Source: Phocaeicola coprophilus DSM 18228 = JCM 13818 (GTDB taxonomy: Bacteria > Bacteroidota > Bacteroidia > Bacteroidales > Bacteroidaceae). Taken from it: a DNA stretch of 49,522 bases. Under the pieces are notes generated by a model. The model saw nothing but the letters and a program-made list of their open reading frames with translations, was not told the DNA's origin and did no database searches. The stretch covers positions 208,587 through 258,108 of the forward strand of contig NZ_EQ973631.1 of NCBI RefSeq assembly GCF_000157915.1, in the 5' to 3' direction. The position numbers and the translations under genes were made by a program. Each line of letters begins with the position of its first letter. Position 1 is the stretch's first letter. This document shows, piece by piece, positions 1 to 11,400 of the stretch.

Positions 1-22
1 CTCTTCTTTTTCTTCTTCTTTT

Positions 23-94
<72 letters not shown>

Positions 95-144
95 CGTGAA
101 ATTGTAAAGCTGATTATTAATCAAAATAAATAACAAGTAAAGCT

Positions 145-1329
145 ATGGCTAAAGAGAAATTTGAACGTTCGAAACCGCACGTTAACATTGGTACTATTGG
201 TCACGTTGACCACGGTAAAACCACTTTGACTGCTGCCATCACAACTGTATTGGCAAAGAAAGGTCTTTCTGAAATGCGCTCATTCGATTCTATCGATAAC
301 GCTCCGGAAGAAAAGGAAAGAGGTATTACTATTAACACTTCTCACGTAGAATATCAGACTGCAAATCGTCACTATGCTCACGTAGACTGTCCGGGACACG
401 CTGACTACGTTAAGAACATGGTAACTGGTGCTGCTCAGATGGATGGTGCTATCATCGTAGTTGCTGCTACTGATGGTCCGATGCCTCAGACTCGTGAACA
501 CATCCTGTTGGCTCGTCAGGTAAACGTACCGCGCTTGGTTGTATTCTTGAACAAGTGTGATATGGTTGACGATGAAGAAATGTTGGAACTGGTTGAAATG
601 GAAATGCGCGAACTGCTGTCATTCTATGATTTCGACGGTGACAATACTCCTATCATCCGTGGTTCTGCTCTGGGTGCTTTGAATGGCGTTCCTCAGTGGG
701 AAGATAAGATCATGGAACTGATGGATGCTGTTGATACTTGGATTCCTCTGCCTCCGCGTGATGTTGATAAACCGTTCTTGATGCCGGTTGAAGACGTATT
801 CTCAATCACTGGTCGTGGTACTGTTGCTACTGGTCGTATCGAAGCTGGTGTGATCAAAGTTGGTGATGAAGTTGAAATCTTGGGTCTGGGCGAAGATAAG
901 AAATCAGTTGTAACTGGTGTTGAAATGTTCCGTAAGTTGCTGGATCAGGGTGAAGCTGGTGATAATGTAGGTCTGTTGCTCCGTGGTATCGATAAGAATG
1001 AAATCAAACGTGGTATGATTCTTTGCCACCCGGGTCAGGTTAAGGCTCACTCTAAGTTCAAAGCTGAGGTTTATATCTTGAAGAAAGAAGAAGGTGGTCG
1101 TCACACTCCGTTCCACAATAAATACCGTCCTCAGTTCTATCTGCGTACAATGGACTGTACAGGTGAAATCTCTTTGCCGGAAGGAACTGATATGGTAATG
1201 CCGGGTGATAACGTAACTATCAATGTAGAATTGATCTACCCGGTAGCATTGAACGTAGGTCTGCGCTTCGCTATCCGTGAAGGTGGTCGTACAGTAGGTG
1301 CTGGTCAGATTACTGAACTTCTTGACTAA
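145..1329 (+). CDS. tuf: Elongation factor Tu
   Basis: EF-Tu carries aminoacyl-tRNA to the ribosomal A site as a GTP complex. The 394-residue product has the normal family length. Its GTPase motifs are all present: GHVDHGKT at 19-26, RGITI near 59-63, DCPGH at 81-85 and NKCD at 136-139; the two beta-barrel domains follow from about residue 205. The ATG at 145 is the obvious start because [20 protein letters not shown] is the standard N terminus. It lies between tRNA-Thr and an intrinsic terminator and heads the secE-rplL gene order. Codon use is strongly biased to GGT, CGT and AAC-type codons, as expected for a very highly expressed gene. Confidence 0.98.
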   Translation: MAKEKFERSKPHVNIGTIGHVDHGKTTLTAAITTVLAKKGLSEMRSFDSIDNAPEEKERGITINTSHVEYQTANRHYAHVDCPGHADYVKNMVTGAAQMDGAIIVVAATDGPMPQTREHILLARQVNVPRLVVFLNKCDMVDDEEMLELVEMEMRELLSFYDFDGDNTPIIRGSALGALNGVPQWEDKIMELMDAVDTWIPLPPRDVDKPFLMPVEDVFSITGRGTVATGRIEAGVIKVGDEVEILGLGEDKKSVVTGVEMFRKLLDQGEAGDNVGLLLRGIDKNEIKRGMILCHPGQVKAHSKFKAEVYILKKEEGGRHTPFHNKYRPQFYLRTMDCTGEISLPEGTDMVMPGDNVTINVELIYPVALNVGLRFAIREGGRTVGAGQITELLD

Positions 1330-1355
1330 TACCAATAGTCATTGAATATAGAATA

Positions 1356-1387
1356 TAGTTCCCGGAAGCTTTTCGGGAACTATTTTT
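1356..1387 (+). terminator. Intrinsic terminator after tuf
   Basis: A nine-base stem (TAGTTCCCG pairing with CGGGAACTA) is followed by TTTTT. The T-run ends one base before the tRNA-Trp acceptor stem. The terminator must therefore be leaky, or tRNA-Trp and secE have their own promoter, which I could not identify. Confidence 0.85.
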
Positions 1388-1460
1388 ACGGGAATAGCTC
1401 AGTTGGTAGAGCATCGGTCTCCAAAACCGAGTGTCGGGAGTTCGAGCCTCTCTTCCCGTG
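1388..1460 (+). tRNA. tRNA-Trp (anticodon CCA)
   Basis: The acceptor ACGGGAA pairs with TTCCCGT, followed by discriminator G. The D arm is AGCTCAGTTGGTAGAGC, the anticodon stem TCGGT/ACCGA closes the loop CTCCAAA (anticodon CCA, tryptophan), and the T arm contains GTTCGAGCC. CCA is not encoded. The position between tuf and secE is the conserved Bacteroidales arrangement. Confidence 0.96.
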
Positions 1461-1476
1461 CTAAAATTAAAAGAAT

Positions 1477-1671
1477 ATGTTTAAAACGATAACGAATTAT
1501 TGTAAGGAATCTTACGACGAACTAGTCCATAAAGTTTCGTGGCCTACTCGTTCAGAACTTTCTGGTAGTGCAGTGGCTGTTTTAACTGCTTCCCTGCTCA
1601 TTGCACTCGTTGTTTTTCTTATGGACTCTGCCTTCCAGTTTATAATGGAGGACGTTATCTATCCGCATTAA
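1477..1671 (+). CDS. secE: Preprotein translocase subunit SecE
   Basis: SecE is the small clamp subunit that stabilises the SecY channel in the inner membrane. The 64-residue product is the short single-span form common outside Proteobacteria. An amphipathic cytoplasmic helix carries the KVSWPTR signature at about 19-25, followed by one hydrophobic segment at about 30-52. It starts 16 bases after tRNA-Trp and ends 12 bases before nusG, the classic secE-nusG pairing. Its channel partner SecY is encoded at 43803-45150 in this window. Confidence 0.93.
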   Translation: MFKTITNYCKESYDELVHKVSWPTRSELSGSAVAVLTASLLIALVVFLMDSAFQFIMEDVIYPH

Positions 1672-1683
1672 AACAGTATAAAG

Positions 1684-2226
1684 ATGTCTGAGATTGAAAA
1701 AAAATGGTACGTACTACGTGCTGTAAGTGGAAAAGAAGCTAAGGTAAAAGAATACCTTGAAGCTGAAATGAGACACAGCGATCTAGGAGAGTATGTATCT
1801 CAGGTGTTGATTCCGACCGAAAAGACTTATCAGGTTCGTAATGGTAAGAAGATCGTAAAAGAGCGTACTTATCTTCCTGGTTATGTTTTGGTGGAAGCTG
1901 CTTTGGTTGGTGAAGTTGCTCACCAGTTGAGAAACATCACAAACGTAATAGGCTTTCTGGGAGGACAGGATCATCCTGTGCCTTTGAGACAATCGGAAGT
2001 GAATCGTATACTGGGAACGGTAGATGAACTTCAAGAGATCGGGGAAGATTTGAATATCCCTTATGCTGTAGGAGAAACAGTGAAAGTTTCAGTTGGACCG
2101 TTTAGCGGATTCAGTGGTGTCATTGAAGAAGTGAGTGCGGAAAAACGTAAACTGAAAGTAATGGTCAAAATATTTGGGCGTAAAACACCGCTTGAATTAG
2201 GCTTTACGGATGTGGAAAAAGAATGA
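1684..2226 (+). CDS. nusG: Transcription termination/antitermination factor NusG
   Basis: NusG binds the RNA polymerase clamp helices and couples transcription to ribosomes or Rho. The 180-residue protein begins KKWYVLRAVSGKE, the NGN fold (about residues 7-110). A KOW domain at about 128-165 contains GPFSGFSGVIEEV. Length is normal. It is followed by a 62-base gap and rplK, the usual secE-nusG-rplK-rplA order. No SD is visible; the upstream sequence is AAACAGTATAAAG. Confidence 0.95.
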   Translation: MSEIEKKWYVLRAVSGKEAKVKEYLEAEMRHSDLGEYVSQVLIPTEKTYQVRNGKKIVKERTYLPGYVLVEAALVGEVAHQLRNITNVIGFLGGQDHPVPLRQSEVNRILGTVDELQEIGEDLNIPYAVGETVKVSVGPFSGFSGVIEEVSAEKRKLKVMVKIFGRKTPLELGFTDVEKE

Positions 2227-2288
2227 TGCATTTTGTTACGTGCAAGAGTTCTGTTCGTTAAATGTTTATATAAAAATTTACTAAAGAA

Positions 2289-2732
2289 ATGGCTAAAGAA
2301 GTTGCTGGACTAATCAAATTACAGATTAAAGGAGGCGCTGCAAATCCATCACCTCCCGTTGGACCTGCTTTGGGTTCTAAGGGTATTAATATCATGGAAT
2401 TTTGCAAGCAATTCAACGCCAGAACCCAGGACAAGGCAGGTAAAGTATTACCTGTAATCATTACCTACTACACAGATAAGTCTTTCGATTTTGTAATCAA
2501 GACTCCTCCTGTTGCTATTCAGTTGCTTGAGGCAGCCAAGATTAAGAGCGGTTCTGCAGAACCTAATCGTAAGAAAGTTGCTGAACTTACTTGGGATCAG
2601 ATTCGTGCAATTGCTCAGGACAAATTGGTTGACTTGAACTGCTTTACTATTGAGTCAGCGATGACTATGGTGGCAGGAACAGCTAGAAGTATGGGTATCG
2701 CTGTAAAAGGTGACTTCCCGGGTAATAATTAA
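2289..2732 (+). CDS. rplK: 50S ribosomal protein L11
   Basis: L11 forms the base of the GTPase-associated stalk together with 23S rRNA helices 43-44. The 147-residue product has the proline-rich [12 protein letters not shown]-terminal motif near residues 22-32 and the C-terminal rRNA-binding domain from about residue 75. Translation starts at [12 protein letters not shown]. It lies 16 bases before the rplA ATG, and the two are usually co-translated with L1 acting as repressor. I cannot point to a clear L1 site in the 62-base leader. Confidence 0.97.
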   Translation: MAKEVAGLIKLQIKGGAANPSPPVGPALGSKGINIMEFCKQFNARTQDKAGKVLPVIITYYTDKSFDFVIKTPPVAIQLLEAAKIKSGSAEPNRKKVAELTWDQIRAIAQDKLVDLNCFTIESAMTMVAGTARSMGIAVKGDFPGNN

Positions 2733-2748
2733 TTAACTTCAATTGACA

Positions 2749-3447
2749 ATGGGTAAACTGACAAAAAATCAAAAGTTGGCTGCAGGTAAAATTGAAGCAG
2801 GGAAAGCATACTCACTGAAAGAAGCATCTCAGTTGGTAAAGGATATTACTTTTACTAAATTCGATGCTTCATTAGATATTGACGTACGTTTAGGTGTAGA
2901 CCCTCGTAAGGCAAACCAGATGGTAAGAGGTGTCGTATCTCTGCCTCATGGTACAGGTAAGCAGGTTCGCGTGCTTGTTCTGTGTACACCGGATGTTGAA
3001 GCTGCTGCAAAAGAAGCTGGTGCTGACTATGTTGGTCTTGATGAATATATCGAAAAGATCAAAGGTGGATGGACTGATATTGATGTGATCATCACTATGC
3101 CGTCTATCATGGGTAAGATCGGTGCTCTGGGTCGTGTGCTCGGTCCTCGTGGATTGATGCCTAATCCAAAGAGTGGAACTGTAACGATGGATGTAGCTAA
3201 AGCTGTTAAGGAAGTTAAGCAAGGTAAGATTGACTTTAAAGTTGATAAGAGCGGTATCGTTCACACATCAATTGGTAAGGTGTCTTTCACTGCTGATCAG
3301 ATCCGTGACAATGCGAAGGAATTTATCGCAACTATCATTAAACTGAAACCTACTACAGCTAAGGGTACTTATATTAAGAGTATTTATCTTTCAAGTACTA
3401 TGAGTAAGGGTATCAAGATAGACCCTAAATCAGTAGACGAAATCTAA
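2749..3447 (+). CDS. rplA: 50S ribosomal protein L1
   Basis: L1 forms the mobile L1 stalk that helps E-site tRNA leave, and in many bacteria represses its own operon. The open frame can be read from a TTG at 2743, but the ATG at 2749 gives the normal start MGKLTKNQK and 232 residues, so it is preferred. The conserved segment [19 protein letters not shown] is present in the middle of the protein. It follows rplK by 16 bases and precedes rplJ by 14. Confidence 0.96.
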   Translation: MGKLTKNQKLAAGKIEAGKAYSLKEASQLVKDITFTKFDASLDIDVRLGVDPRKANQMVRGVVSLPHGTGKQVRVLVLCTPDVEAAAKEAGADYVGLDEYIEKIKGGWTDIDVIITMPSIMGKIGALGRVLGPRGLMPNPKSGTVTMDVAKAVKEVKQGKIDFKVDKSGIVHTSIGKVSFTADQIRDNAKEFIATIIKLKPTTAKGTYIKSIYLSSTMSKGIKIDPKSVDEI

Positions 3448-3461
3448 AATTAGGAGGAATC

Positions 3462-3977
3462 ATGAGAAAGGAAGATAAAGGCGTAATTATAAGTCAGTTG
3501 GCTGATACCGTAAAGCAGTACGGACATTTTTATTTGGTTGATACTACTGCAATGGATGCTGCTTCAACCAGCGAATTGCGTAGAAAATGTTTTAAGGCTG
3601 GTATCAAGCTGGTAGTTGTGAAGAACTCTTTGCTTCACAAGGCTCTGATGAACTTGGATGTTGATTTCTCACCATTGTTCGATTCTTTGAAAGGTACAAC
3701 CTCAGTTATGTTTAGCGAAGTAGCTAATGCTCCTGCTAAATTGCTGAAAGAATACAAAGATGGTGTTCCTGCATTGAAAGCTGCTTATGCAGAAGAAGGT
3801 TTCTATGTAGGTGCAGATCAACTGGAAGCTCTCGCAACAATCAAGAGCAAGAACGAAGTTATCGCAGATATCGTGGCATTGCTGCAGTCTCCTGCGAAGA
3901 ACGTTATCTCTGCTCTTCAATCAGGTGGAAACACTATTCATGGTGTGCTTAAGACTTTGGGTGAACGTGCTGAATAA
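3462..3977 (+). CDS. rplJ: 50S ribosomal protein L10
   Basis: L10 anchors the L7/L12 dimers to the stalk base. The product has 171 residues with the N-terminal rRNA-binding region (KNSLLHKAL near 50) and a C-terminal helix for L12 binding. A perfect AGGAGG lies at 3452-3457, four bases before the ATG, which is unusual in this window where most starts lack one. The rplA-rplJ gap is only 14 bases, so there is no room for the long L10-binding leader that regulates this pair in other phyla. Control may lie elsewhere. Confidence 0.96.
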   Translation: MRKEDKGVIISQLADTVKQYGHFYLVDTTAMDAASTSELRRKCFKAGIKLVVVKNSLLHKALMNLDVDFSPLFDSLKGTTSVMFSEVANAPAKLLKEYKDGVPALKAAYAEEGFYVGADQLEALATIKSKNEVIADIVALLQSPAKNVISALQSGGNTIHGVLKTLGERAE

Positions 3978-4056
3978 TTATAAAGCATTTGACTCAAGTT
4001 TTAGAAATAACAACTTTAATAATCAATTAGTAACAAACAATTAAAATCATACAAAA

Positions 4057-4434
4057 ATGGCAGATTTGAAAGCTTTTGCAGAACAATTAGTTAACTTGAC
4101 AGTAAAAGAAGTTAATGAACTTGCAACTATCCTTAAAGAAGAATATGGTATTGAACCTGCTGCTGCAGCTGTAGCTGTTGCTGCTGGTCCTGCTGCTGCT
4201 GGTGCAGCTGCTGCTGAAGAAAAAACTTCATTCGATGTAGTTTTGAAGAGCGCAGGTGCTGCTAAATTGCAGGTAGTTAAGGCCGTTAAGGAATCTTGTG
4301 GTCTTGGCTTGAAAGAAGCAAAAGACTTGGTTGACGGTGCTCCTAGCGTAGTTAAAGAAGGTTTGGCTAAAGACGAAGCTGAATCTCTGAAGAAAACTTT
4401 GGAAGAAGCTGGAGCTGAAGTTGAACTTAAATAA
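4057..4434 (+). CDS. rplL: 50S ribosomal protein L7/L12
   Basis: L7/L12 is the multi-copy stalk protein that recruits translation GTPases. The 125-residue sequence shows an N-terminal dimerisation helix pair (1-32), a very alanine-rich hinge around 35-55, and the conserved C-terminal domain including [15 protein letters not shown]. The gap to rplJ is 79 bases, longer than the other gaps in this cluster. The gene is followed by an attenuator-like hairpin before rpoB, fitting the need for more L12 than RNA polymerase. Confidence 0.97.
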   Translation: MADLKAFAEQLVNLTVKEVNELATILKEEYGIEPAAAAVAVAAGPAAAGAAAAEEKTSFDVVLKSAGAAKLQVVKAVKESCGLGLKEAKDLVDGAPSVVKEGLAKDEAESLKKTLEEAGAEVELK

Positions 4435-4459
4435 GATTATCCTGTAAATCAGGTAGTTC

Positions 4460-4499
4460 GGTTAGGAATCCTCTTACAAGGGGATTCTTAACCTTTTTG
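4460..4499 (+). terminator. Attenuator/terminator between rplL and rpoB
   Basis: GGTTAGGAATCC pairs with the sequence GGATTCTTAACC across a short loop and is followed by TTTTT. The long G+C/A+T stem with a T-run is a classical intrinsic terminator. Its position between ribosomal genes and rpoB suggests partial read-through that sets the RNA polymerase dosage. Confidence 0.8.
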
Positions 4500-4531
4500 C
4501 GTCTATATTAAGTTGGCAAGCTCGGATTCCC

Positions 4532-4566
4532 TCAATTGTCAATTGTCGATTTCTAATTTTCAATTC
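4532..4566 (+). repeat. Five 7-bp tandem repeats just upstream of rpoB
   Basis: Reading from 4532 in steps of seven gives TCAATTG, TCAATTG, TCGATTT, CTAATTT and TCAATTC, then TAGATAG, ending one base before the rpoB ATG at 4574. The phase is exact. The function is unknown; the repeat fills most of the rpoB leader downstream of the hairpin. Confidence 0.7.
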
Positions 4567-4573
4567 TAGATAG

Positions 4574-7500
4574 ATGTCTTCAAATACTCAAAATCAACGA
4601 ATTAACTTTGCTTCCATTAAGAATCCGATGCAGTATCCGGATTTTCTGGAAGTGCAATTGAAGTCATTCCAGGACTTCCTTCAATTGGATACCCCACCCG
4701 AAAAGCGAAAGAATGACGGTTTGTATAAAGTATTTGCTGAGAATTTCCCGATAGCAGATACCCGTAATAATTTCGTGCTCGAGTTCCTTGACTACTATAT
4801 CGATCCGCCTCACTACAGTATTGATGACTGTCTGGAGCGTGGCTTGACTTATAGTGTTCCCTTGAAAGCTAAATTAAAGCTTTATTGTACAGACCCCGAT
4901 CACGAAGATTTTGACACTGTCATCCAAGACGTATATCTGGGTCCTATTCCTTACATGACTCCGAAAGGAACATTCGTAATTAATGGTGCAGAGCGAGTTG
5001 TCGTTTCACAGCTTCACCGTTCTCCGGGTGTATTCTTTGGACAGAGTATCCATGCTAATGGTACAAAACTCTATTCAGCCCGTATTATTCCTTTCAAAGG
5101 CTCATGGATTGAGTTCGCTACAGACATCAACAATGTGATGTACGCCTACATTGACCGTAAGAAGAAATTGCCTGTCACCACATTGTTGAGAGCTGTTGGT
5201 TTCGAGAATGACAAGGATATTCTTGAGATTTTTAACTTGGCTGAAGACATCAAGGTGAATAAGGCCAATCTGAAAAAGATTGTCGGTCGTAAACTGGCTG
5301 CCCGTGTGTTGAAAACATGGACTGAAGACTTCGTTGACGAAGATACCGGTGAAGTTGTATCTATTGAACGTAATGAGGTTGTTATTGACCGTGAAACCAT
5401 TATCGAACCCGAACACATTGATCTGATTATCGAATCAGGTGTTCAGAATATTCTGGTTCATAATGAGGAAGCCAATACATCTGATTATTCTATTATTTTC
5501 AATACTCTTCAGAAAGACCCGAGTAACTCTGAGAAGGAAGCTGTACTTTACATCTATCGTCAGTTGCGTAATGCAGATCCTGCTGATGATGCCAGTGCAC
5601 GTGAAGTTATCAACAACTTGTTCTTCTCTGAAAAGCGTTATGATTTAGGTGAAGTTGGTCGTTACCGTATCAACAAGAAATTGTCTTTGGACACCAGCAT
5701 GGATGTCCGGGTACTGACCAAACATGATATTATTGAAATCATCAAGTATCTGATTGAGCTGATTAACTCTAAAGCAGATGTTGATGATATTGACCACTTG
5801 AGCAACCGTCGTGTACGTACCGTAGGTGAACAGTTGTCTAATCAGTTCGCTATCGGTTTGGCACGTATGTCCCGTACGATCCGTGAACGTATGAATGTAC
5901 GCGACAACGAAGTATTTACTCCGATTGATCTGATCAATGCGAAGACAATCTCTTCTGTGATCAACTCATTCTTCGGAACCAATGCTTTGTCACAGTTCAT
6001 GGACCAGACTAACCCGTTGGCTGAAATTACACATAAGCGTCGTTTGTCAGCTTTGGGTCCTGGTGGTTTGTCACGTGACCGTGCAGGTTTTGAGGTGCGA
6101 GACGTACACTATACTCATTATGGTCGTCTGTGTCCGATCGAAACACCGGAAGGTCCGAACATCGGTTTGATCTCTTCTTTGTGTGTCTATGCAAAGATCA
6201 ACGATCTGGGCTTTATCGTAACTCCTTATCGTAAGGTAAAGGATGGAGTAGTTGATTTGTCTCCGGAAGGTATCGAATACCTGTCTGCAGAAGAAGAAGA
6301 AGACAAGATCATCGCTCAGGGTAATGCTCCGTTGAACGATGACGGTACTTTCATCCGTGAGAAAGTAAAAGCTCGTCGTGATGCCGATTATCCGGTTGTA
6401 ACTCCGGATCAGGTTGAGCTGATGGACGTTTCTCCGCAGCAGATTGCTTCTATTGCCGCTTCTTTGATTCCGTTCCTGGAACATGATGACGCGAACCGTG
6501 CGTTGATGGGATCAAACATGATGAGACAGGCCGTTCCTTTGCTGAAGACCGAAGCTCCGATTGTTGGTACTGGTATCGAAAGACAGCTGTGTGAAGATTC
6601 ACGTACTCAGATTGCTGCTGAGGGCGATGGTGTAATCGATTTCGTAGATGCTACTACAATTCGTATTTTGTATGACCGTACAGAAGACGAAGAGTTTGTA
6701 AGCTTTGAACCGGCTCTGAAAGAATATCGTATTCCGAAATTCCGTAAGACCAACCAGAGCATGACTATTGACCTGCGTCCGATTTGTGAAAAAGGTCAGC
6801 GCGTCAAGAAAGGTGATATCCTGACTGAAGGTTATTCTACAGCTAACGGTGAGCTGGCTTTGGGTAAGAACCTGCTGGTAGCTTACATGCCGTGGAAAGG
6901 TTACAACTACGAGGATGCTATTGTATTGAATGAACGCGTGGTTCGTGAAGACATTCTGACTTCAGTCCACGTTGATGAATATATTCTGGAAGTTCGCGAG
7001 ACGAAGCGCGGAATGGAAGAACTGACTTCAGATATTCCGAACGTCAGCGAAGAAGCTACCAAGGATCTGGATGAAAACGGTATCGTCCGTATCGGTGCCC
7101 GTATTGAACCGGGAGATATCCTGATCGGTAAGATTACACCGAAGGGTGAATCAGATCCTTCTCCGGAAGAAAAACTGTTGCGTGCGATTTTCGGTGACAA
7201 GGCCGGTGATGTAAAAGACGCTTCTCTGAAAGCATCTCCTTCACTCCGTGGTGTTGTTATTGATAAGAAGCTGTACTCACGTGTGATCAAGACCCGCAGC
7301 GAAAAGAACGCTGACAAGGCTATTCTGCCGAAACTGAATGAAGAGTTCGAAGAAAAGGCAGCAGCTTTGAAGGAAGTAATGGTCAACAAGTTGCTGGTAC
7401 TTACCAACGACAAGGTTTCTCAGGGTGTAAAAGACTATTTGGGAACCGAAGTGATTGCCAAGGGTGCCAAGTTTACTAAACGTGATCTGGAATCATTGGA

Positions 7501-8386
7501 TTATACCATCATCCAGTTGAGCAAGTGGACAGCTGATGCACACAAGAATGATATGATCCGTGACCTGATTGTAAACTATCTGAAGAAGTATAAAGAACTG
7601 GATGCAGAGCTGAAGCGTAAGAAGTTCGCTCTGACAATCGGTGATGAGCTGCCTTCAGGTATCATTCAGATGGCTAAGGTTTATATCGCTAAGAAACGTA
7701 AGATTGGTGTTGGTGACAAGATGGCCGGTCGTCACGGTAACAAGGGTATCGTATCCCGCGTGGTTCGTCAGGAAGATATGCCGTTCCTGGCAGACGGTAC
7801 TCCGGTAGATATCGTATTGAACCCGTTGGGTGTGCCTTCACGTATGAACATCGGTCAGATCTTCGAGGCCGTTCTTGGTCGTGCCGGAAAAGAACTGGGA
7901 GTTAAGTTTGCTACTCCTATCTTTGATGGCGCTACATTGGAAGATTTGGATAAGTGGACGGACAAAGCTGGTCTGCCGCGTTATTGCAAGACATACTTGT
8001 ATGATGGTGGTACCGGTGAGCAGTTCGACCAGCCCGCAACGGTAGGTGTTACCTATATGTTGAAACTGGGTCACATGGTTGAAGACAAGATGCATGCCCG
8101 TTCTATCGGTCCGTACTCTTTGATTACTCAGCAGCCGCTTGGTGGTAAGGCTCAGTTCGGTGGTCAGCGTTTCGGAGAAATGGAGGTTTGGGCTATTGAA
8201 GCCTTTGGTGCCGCTCATGTGCTCCAGGAAATCCTGACTATCAAGTCCGATGATGTAGTAGGACGTTCTAAGGCATATGAAGCCATTGTGAAGGGTGAAC
8301 CGATGCCTACACCGGGAATCCCCGAATCTCTGAACGTATTGCTGCATGAACTGAGAGGTCTCTGCCTGAGCATTACGCTGGAATAA
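4574..8386 (+). CDS. rpoB: RNA polymerase subunit beta
   Basis: The beta subunit forms half of the catalytic cleft of RNA polymerase. The 1270-residue product is full length for Bacteroidetes. The rifampicin region is readable as [11 protein letters not shown] and [12 protein letters not shown]. The residues equivalent to E. coli D516, H526 and S531 are D477, H487 and S492, so the pocket is of the sensitive type. The active-site part [11 protein letters not shown] and the C-terminal [18 protein letters not shown] are present. It is preceded by an attenuator and heptad repeats and followed after 93 bases by rpoC. Confidence 0.98.
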   Translation: MSSNTQNQRINFASIKNPMQYPDFLEVQLKSFQDFLQLDTPPEKRKNDGLYKVFAENFPIADTRNNFVLEFLDYYIDPPHYSIDDCLERGLTYSVPLKAKLKLYCTDPDHEDFDTVIQDVYLGPIPYMTPKGTFVINGAERVVVSQLHRSPGVFFGQSIHANGTKLYSARIIPFKGSWIEFATDINNVMYAYIDRKKKLPVTTLLRAVGFENDKDILEIFNLAEDIKVNKANLKKIVGRKLAARVLKTWTEDFVDEDTGEVVSIERNEVVIDRETIIEPEHIDLIIESGVQNILVHNEEANTSDYSIIFNTLQKDPSNSEKEAVLYIYRQLRNADPADDASAREVINNLFFSEKRYDLGEVGRYRINKKLSLDTSMDVRVLTKHDIIEIIKYLIELINSKADVDDIDHLSNRRVRTVGEQLSNQFAIGLARMSRTIRERMNVRDNEVFTPIDLINAKTISSVINSFFGTNALSQFMDQTNPLAEITHKRRLSALGPGGLSRDRAGFEVRDVHYTHYGRLCPIETPEGPNIGLISSLCVYAKINDLGFIVTPYRKVKDGVVDLSPEGIEYLSAEEEEDKIIAQGNAPLNDDGTFIREKVKARRDADYPVVTPDQVELMDVSPQQIASIAASLIPFLEHDDANRALMGSNMMRQAVPLLKTEAPIVGTGIERQLCEDSRTQIAAEGDGVIDFVDATTIRILYDRTEDEEFVSFEPALKEYRIPKFRKTNQSMTIDLRPICEKGQRVKKGDILTEGYSTANGELALGKNLLVAYMPWKGYNYEDAIVLNERVVREDILTSVHVDEYILEVRETKRGMEELTSDIPNVSEEATKDLDENGIVRIGARIEPGDILIGKITPKGESDPSPEEKLLRAIFGDKAGDVKDASLKASPSLRGVVIDKKLYSRVIKTRSEKNADKAILPKLNEEFEEKAAALKEVMVNKLLVLTNDKVSQGVKDYLGTEVIAKGAKFTKRDLESLDYTIIQLSKWTADAHKNDMIRDLIVNYLKKYKELDAELKRKKFALTIGDELPSGIIQMAKVYIAKKRKIGVGDKMAGRHGNKGIVSRVVRQEDMPFLADGTPVDIVLNPLGVPSRMNIGQIFEAVLGRAGKELGVKFATPIFDGATLEDLDKWTDKAGLPRYCKTYLYDGGTGEQFDQPATVGVTYMLKLGHMVEDKMHARSIGPYSLITQQPLGGKAQFGGQRFGEMEVWAIEAFGAAHVLQEILTIKSDDVVGRSKAYEAIVKGEPMPTPGIPESLNVLLHELRGLCLSITLE

Positions 8387-8395
8387 AATTATATT

Positions 8396-8444
8396 ATCGG
8401 AAGCCGGAAAACCGTTCCCGGTGAACTGAGATCCGGTTTCCGAT
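8396..8444 (+). other. Long hairpin in the rpoB-rpoC gap
   Basis: ATCGGAAGCCGGA (8396-8408) pairs with TCCGGTTTCCGAT (8432-8444): a 13-bp stem with one G-U pair. A small inner ACCG/CGGT helix sits in the loop. No T-run follows, so it is not an intrinsic terminator; an RNA processing or stability element is more likely. Confidence 0.7.
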
Positions 8445-8479
8445 CATCAACATTCAATCAATAGATATAAATATAAAGT

Positions 8480-11400
8480 ATGGCTTTTAGAAAAGATACT
8501 AAGATAAAGAGTAATTTCTCGAAGATTACAATCGGACTGGCATCGCCTGAAGAAATTCTGGAGAACTCTTACGGTGAAGTGCTGAAACCGGAGACCATCA
8601 ACTACCGTACTTATAAGCCGGAACGTGACGGTTTGTTCTGCGAACGTATCTTCGGACCGGTTAAGGACTATGAGTGCCATTGCGGTAAGTACAAACGTAT
8701 CCGTTATAAAGGTATTGTCTGCGACCGATGCGGTGTGGAAGTGACTGAAAAGAAAGTTCGTCGTGAACGTAGTGGTCACATCCAGCTGGTTGTACCGGTT
8801 GCACATATCTGGTATTTCCGTTCTTTGCCGAACAAGATCGGTTATCTGCTGGGCTTGCCGACAAAGAAACTTGATGCAATTATTTACTACGAACGCTATG
8901 TTGTTATCCAGCCGGGTGTGAAGGCTGAAGACGGCATCAGCAAATATGATCTTCTTTCTGAAGAAGAATATCTGGATATTCTGGATACTCTTCCGAAAGA
9001 CAACCAATATCTGGAAGACAGCGATCCGAATAAGTTCATCGCCAAGATGGGTGCGGAAGCTATCTATGACCTGCTGGTAGGTCTTGACCTGGATGCTCTT
9101 TCTTATGAACTGCGTCACAAGGCAAACAACGACTCTTCTCAGCAGCGTAAGAATGAAGCTTTGAAGCGTTTGCAGGTTGTTGAATCGTTCCGTGCTTCAC
9201 GCGGACGCAACAAACCGGAATGGATGATCGTACGTATCGTACCGGTTATCCCGCCTGAACTCCGTCCGCTGGTTCCGCTGGATGGTGGACGTTTCGCTAC
9301 TTCTGACTTGAACGATCTTTACCGTCGTGTGATTATCCGTAACAACCGTCTGAAGAGACTTATCGAAATCAAGGCTCCTGAAGTGATTCTGCGTAACGAA
9401 AAACGTATGTTGCAGGAAGCTGTCGATTCACTGTTCGATAACTCACGTAAGTCAAGTGCAGTGAAGACTGATGCCAACCGTCCGTTGAAATCTCTTTCTG
9501 ACAGCTTGAAAGGTAAGCAGGGACGTTTCCGTCAGAACTTGCTGGGTAAGCGTGTTGACTATTCTGCCCGTTCGGTTATCGTCGTAGGTCCGGAACTGAA
9601 GATGGGTGAATGCGGTATTCCGAAACTGATGGCTGCTGAACTTTACAAACCGTTTATCATCCGTAAATTGATTGAACGCGGTATCGTAAAGACAGTGAAG
9701 TCTGCCAAGAAGATCGTTGACCGTAAGGAACCTGTTATCTGGGATATCCTGGAACACGTAATGAAGGGTCATCCGGTATTGTTGAACCGTGCGCCGACAC
9801 TTCACCGTCTGGGTATTCAGGCTTTCCAGCCGAAGATGATCGAAGGAAAAGCTATTCAGCTGCACCCGTTGGCATGTACGGCGTTCAATGCCGACTTCGA
9901 CGGTGACCAGATGGCTGTTCACTTGCCTTTGAGCAACGAAGCAGTTCTGGAAGCACAGATGCTGATGCTCCAGGCTCATAATATTCTGAACCCTGCGAAT
10001 GGTGCGCCGATCACAGTGCCTGCTCAGGATATGGTATTGGGTCTGTATTACATCACCAAGCTGCGTAAGGGTGCTAAAGGTGAAGGCCTGATCTTCTACG
10101 GTCCGGAAGAAGCATTGATTGCTTACAACGAAGGTAAGGTAGATATCCATGCTATCGTCAGCGTTGTTGCAAAAGACCTGGATGAAAACGGCAATATTGT
10201 TGATAAGATGATTAAGGAAACTTCTGTTGGTCGTGTGATCGTTAACGAAATCGTGCCGGCAGAATGTGGATATATCAATACGATCATTTCCAAGAAGTCT
10301 CTGCGTGACATCATCAGCGATGTTATCAAGACTGTCGGTGTAGCCCGTGCCTGCGAATTCCTGGATGGAATCAAGAACCTGGGTTACAAGATGGCCTTCG
10401 AAGGCGGTCTGTCCTTCAACTTGGGTGATATCATCATCCCGAAGGAAAAGGAAGAGCTGGTTAAACGCGGTAACGAGGAAATCGAACAGATCATGATGAA
10501 CTATAACATGGGTTTCATCACCGACAACGAACGTTACAATCAGGTGATCGATACCTGGACTCATGTCAACAGCGACCTGTCCGATATTCTGTACAAGACT
10601 ATCAAGAACGACGACCAGGGATTCAACTCTGTATTTATGATGCTGGATTCCGGAGCCCGTGGTTCTAAGGAACAGATCCGTCAGTTGTCTGGTATGCGTG
10701 GTTTGATGGCGAAACCCCAGAAAGCCGGTGCAGAAGGTGCACAGATCATTGAGAACCCGATTCTTTCTAACTTTAAGGAAGGTTTGTCCGTGTTGGAATA
10801 CTTTATTTCTACTCACGGTGCTCGTAAGGGTCTTGCCGATACTGCATTGAAGACTGCCGATGCCGGATATCTGACTCGTCGTCTTGTCGATGTATCTCAT
10901 GACGTGATCATTAATGAAGAAGACTGCGGTACGCTGCGCGGACTTGTCTGCACAGCCTTGAAGAATAACGATGAAGTCATCGCGACTTTGTACGAACGTA
11001 TTCTGGGCCGTGTGTCTGTACACGATATTATTCACCCCACAACTGGTAAGCTGATTGTTGCTTCCGGTGAAGAGATTACAGAAGCCATTGCTGAAGAAAT
11101 CGAAAAATCTCCGATCGAGAGCGTAGAAATCCGTTCAGTATTGACTTGTGAATCCAAGAAGGGTGTATGTGCTAAATGTTACGGACGTAACCTGGCAACG
11201 AGCCGTATGGTTCAGAAAGGTGAAGCTGTCGGCGTAATCGCTGCCCAGTCTATCGGTGAACCGGGTACTCAGTTGACTCTGCGTACATTCCACGCCGGAG
11301 GTATCGCAGGTAACATGGCTGCCAATGCAAGTATCGTTGCCAAGAACGATGCTCGTCTGGAATTCGAGGAATTGCGTACGGTAGATGCTGTTGAAGAAAC

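Noticed and set aside
3811-4044. A 77-codon plus-strand frame overlapping the end of rplJ
   Set aside because: It is an out-of-frame shadow of rplJ running into the rplJ-rplL gap, with no family features.
6907-7413. A 168-codon minus-strand frame inside rpoB, rich in serine
   Set aside because: The serine/arginine-rich composition is what reverse-strand reading of rpoB codons gives; no start signal or homology is visible.
9452-11035. A 527-codon open frame on the minus strand inside rpoC
   Set aside because: It is the mirror frame of strongly biased rpoC codons, has no recognisable domain, and lies fully antisense to an essential gene.
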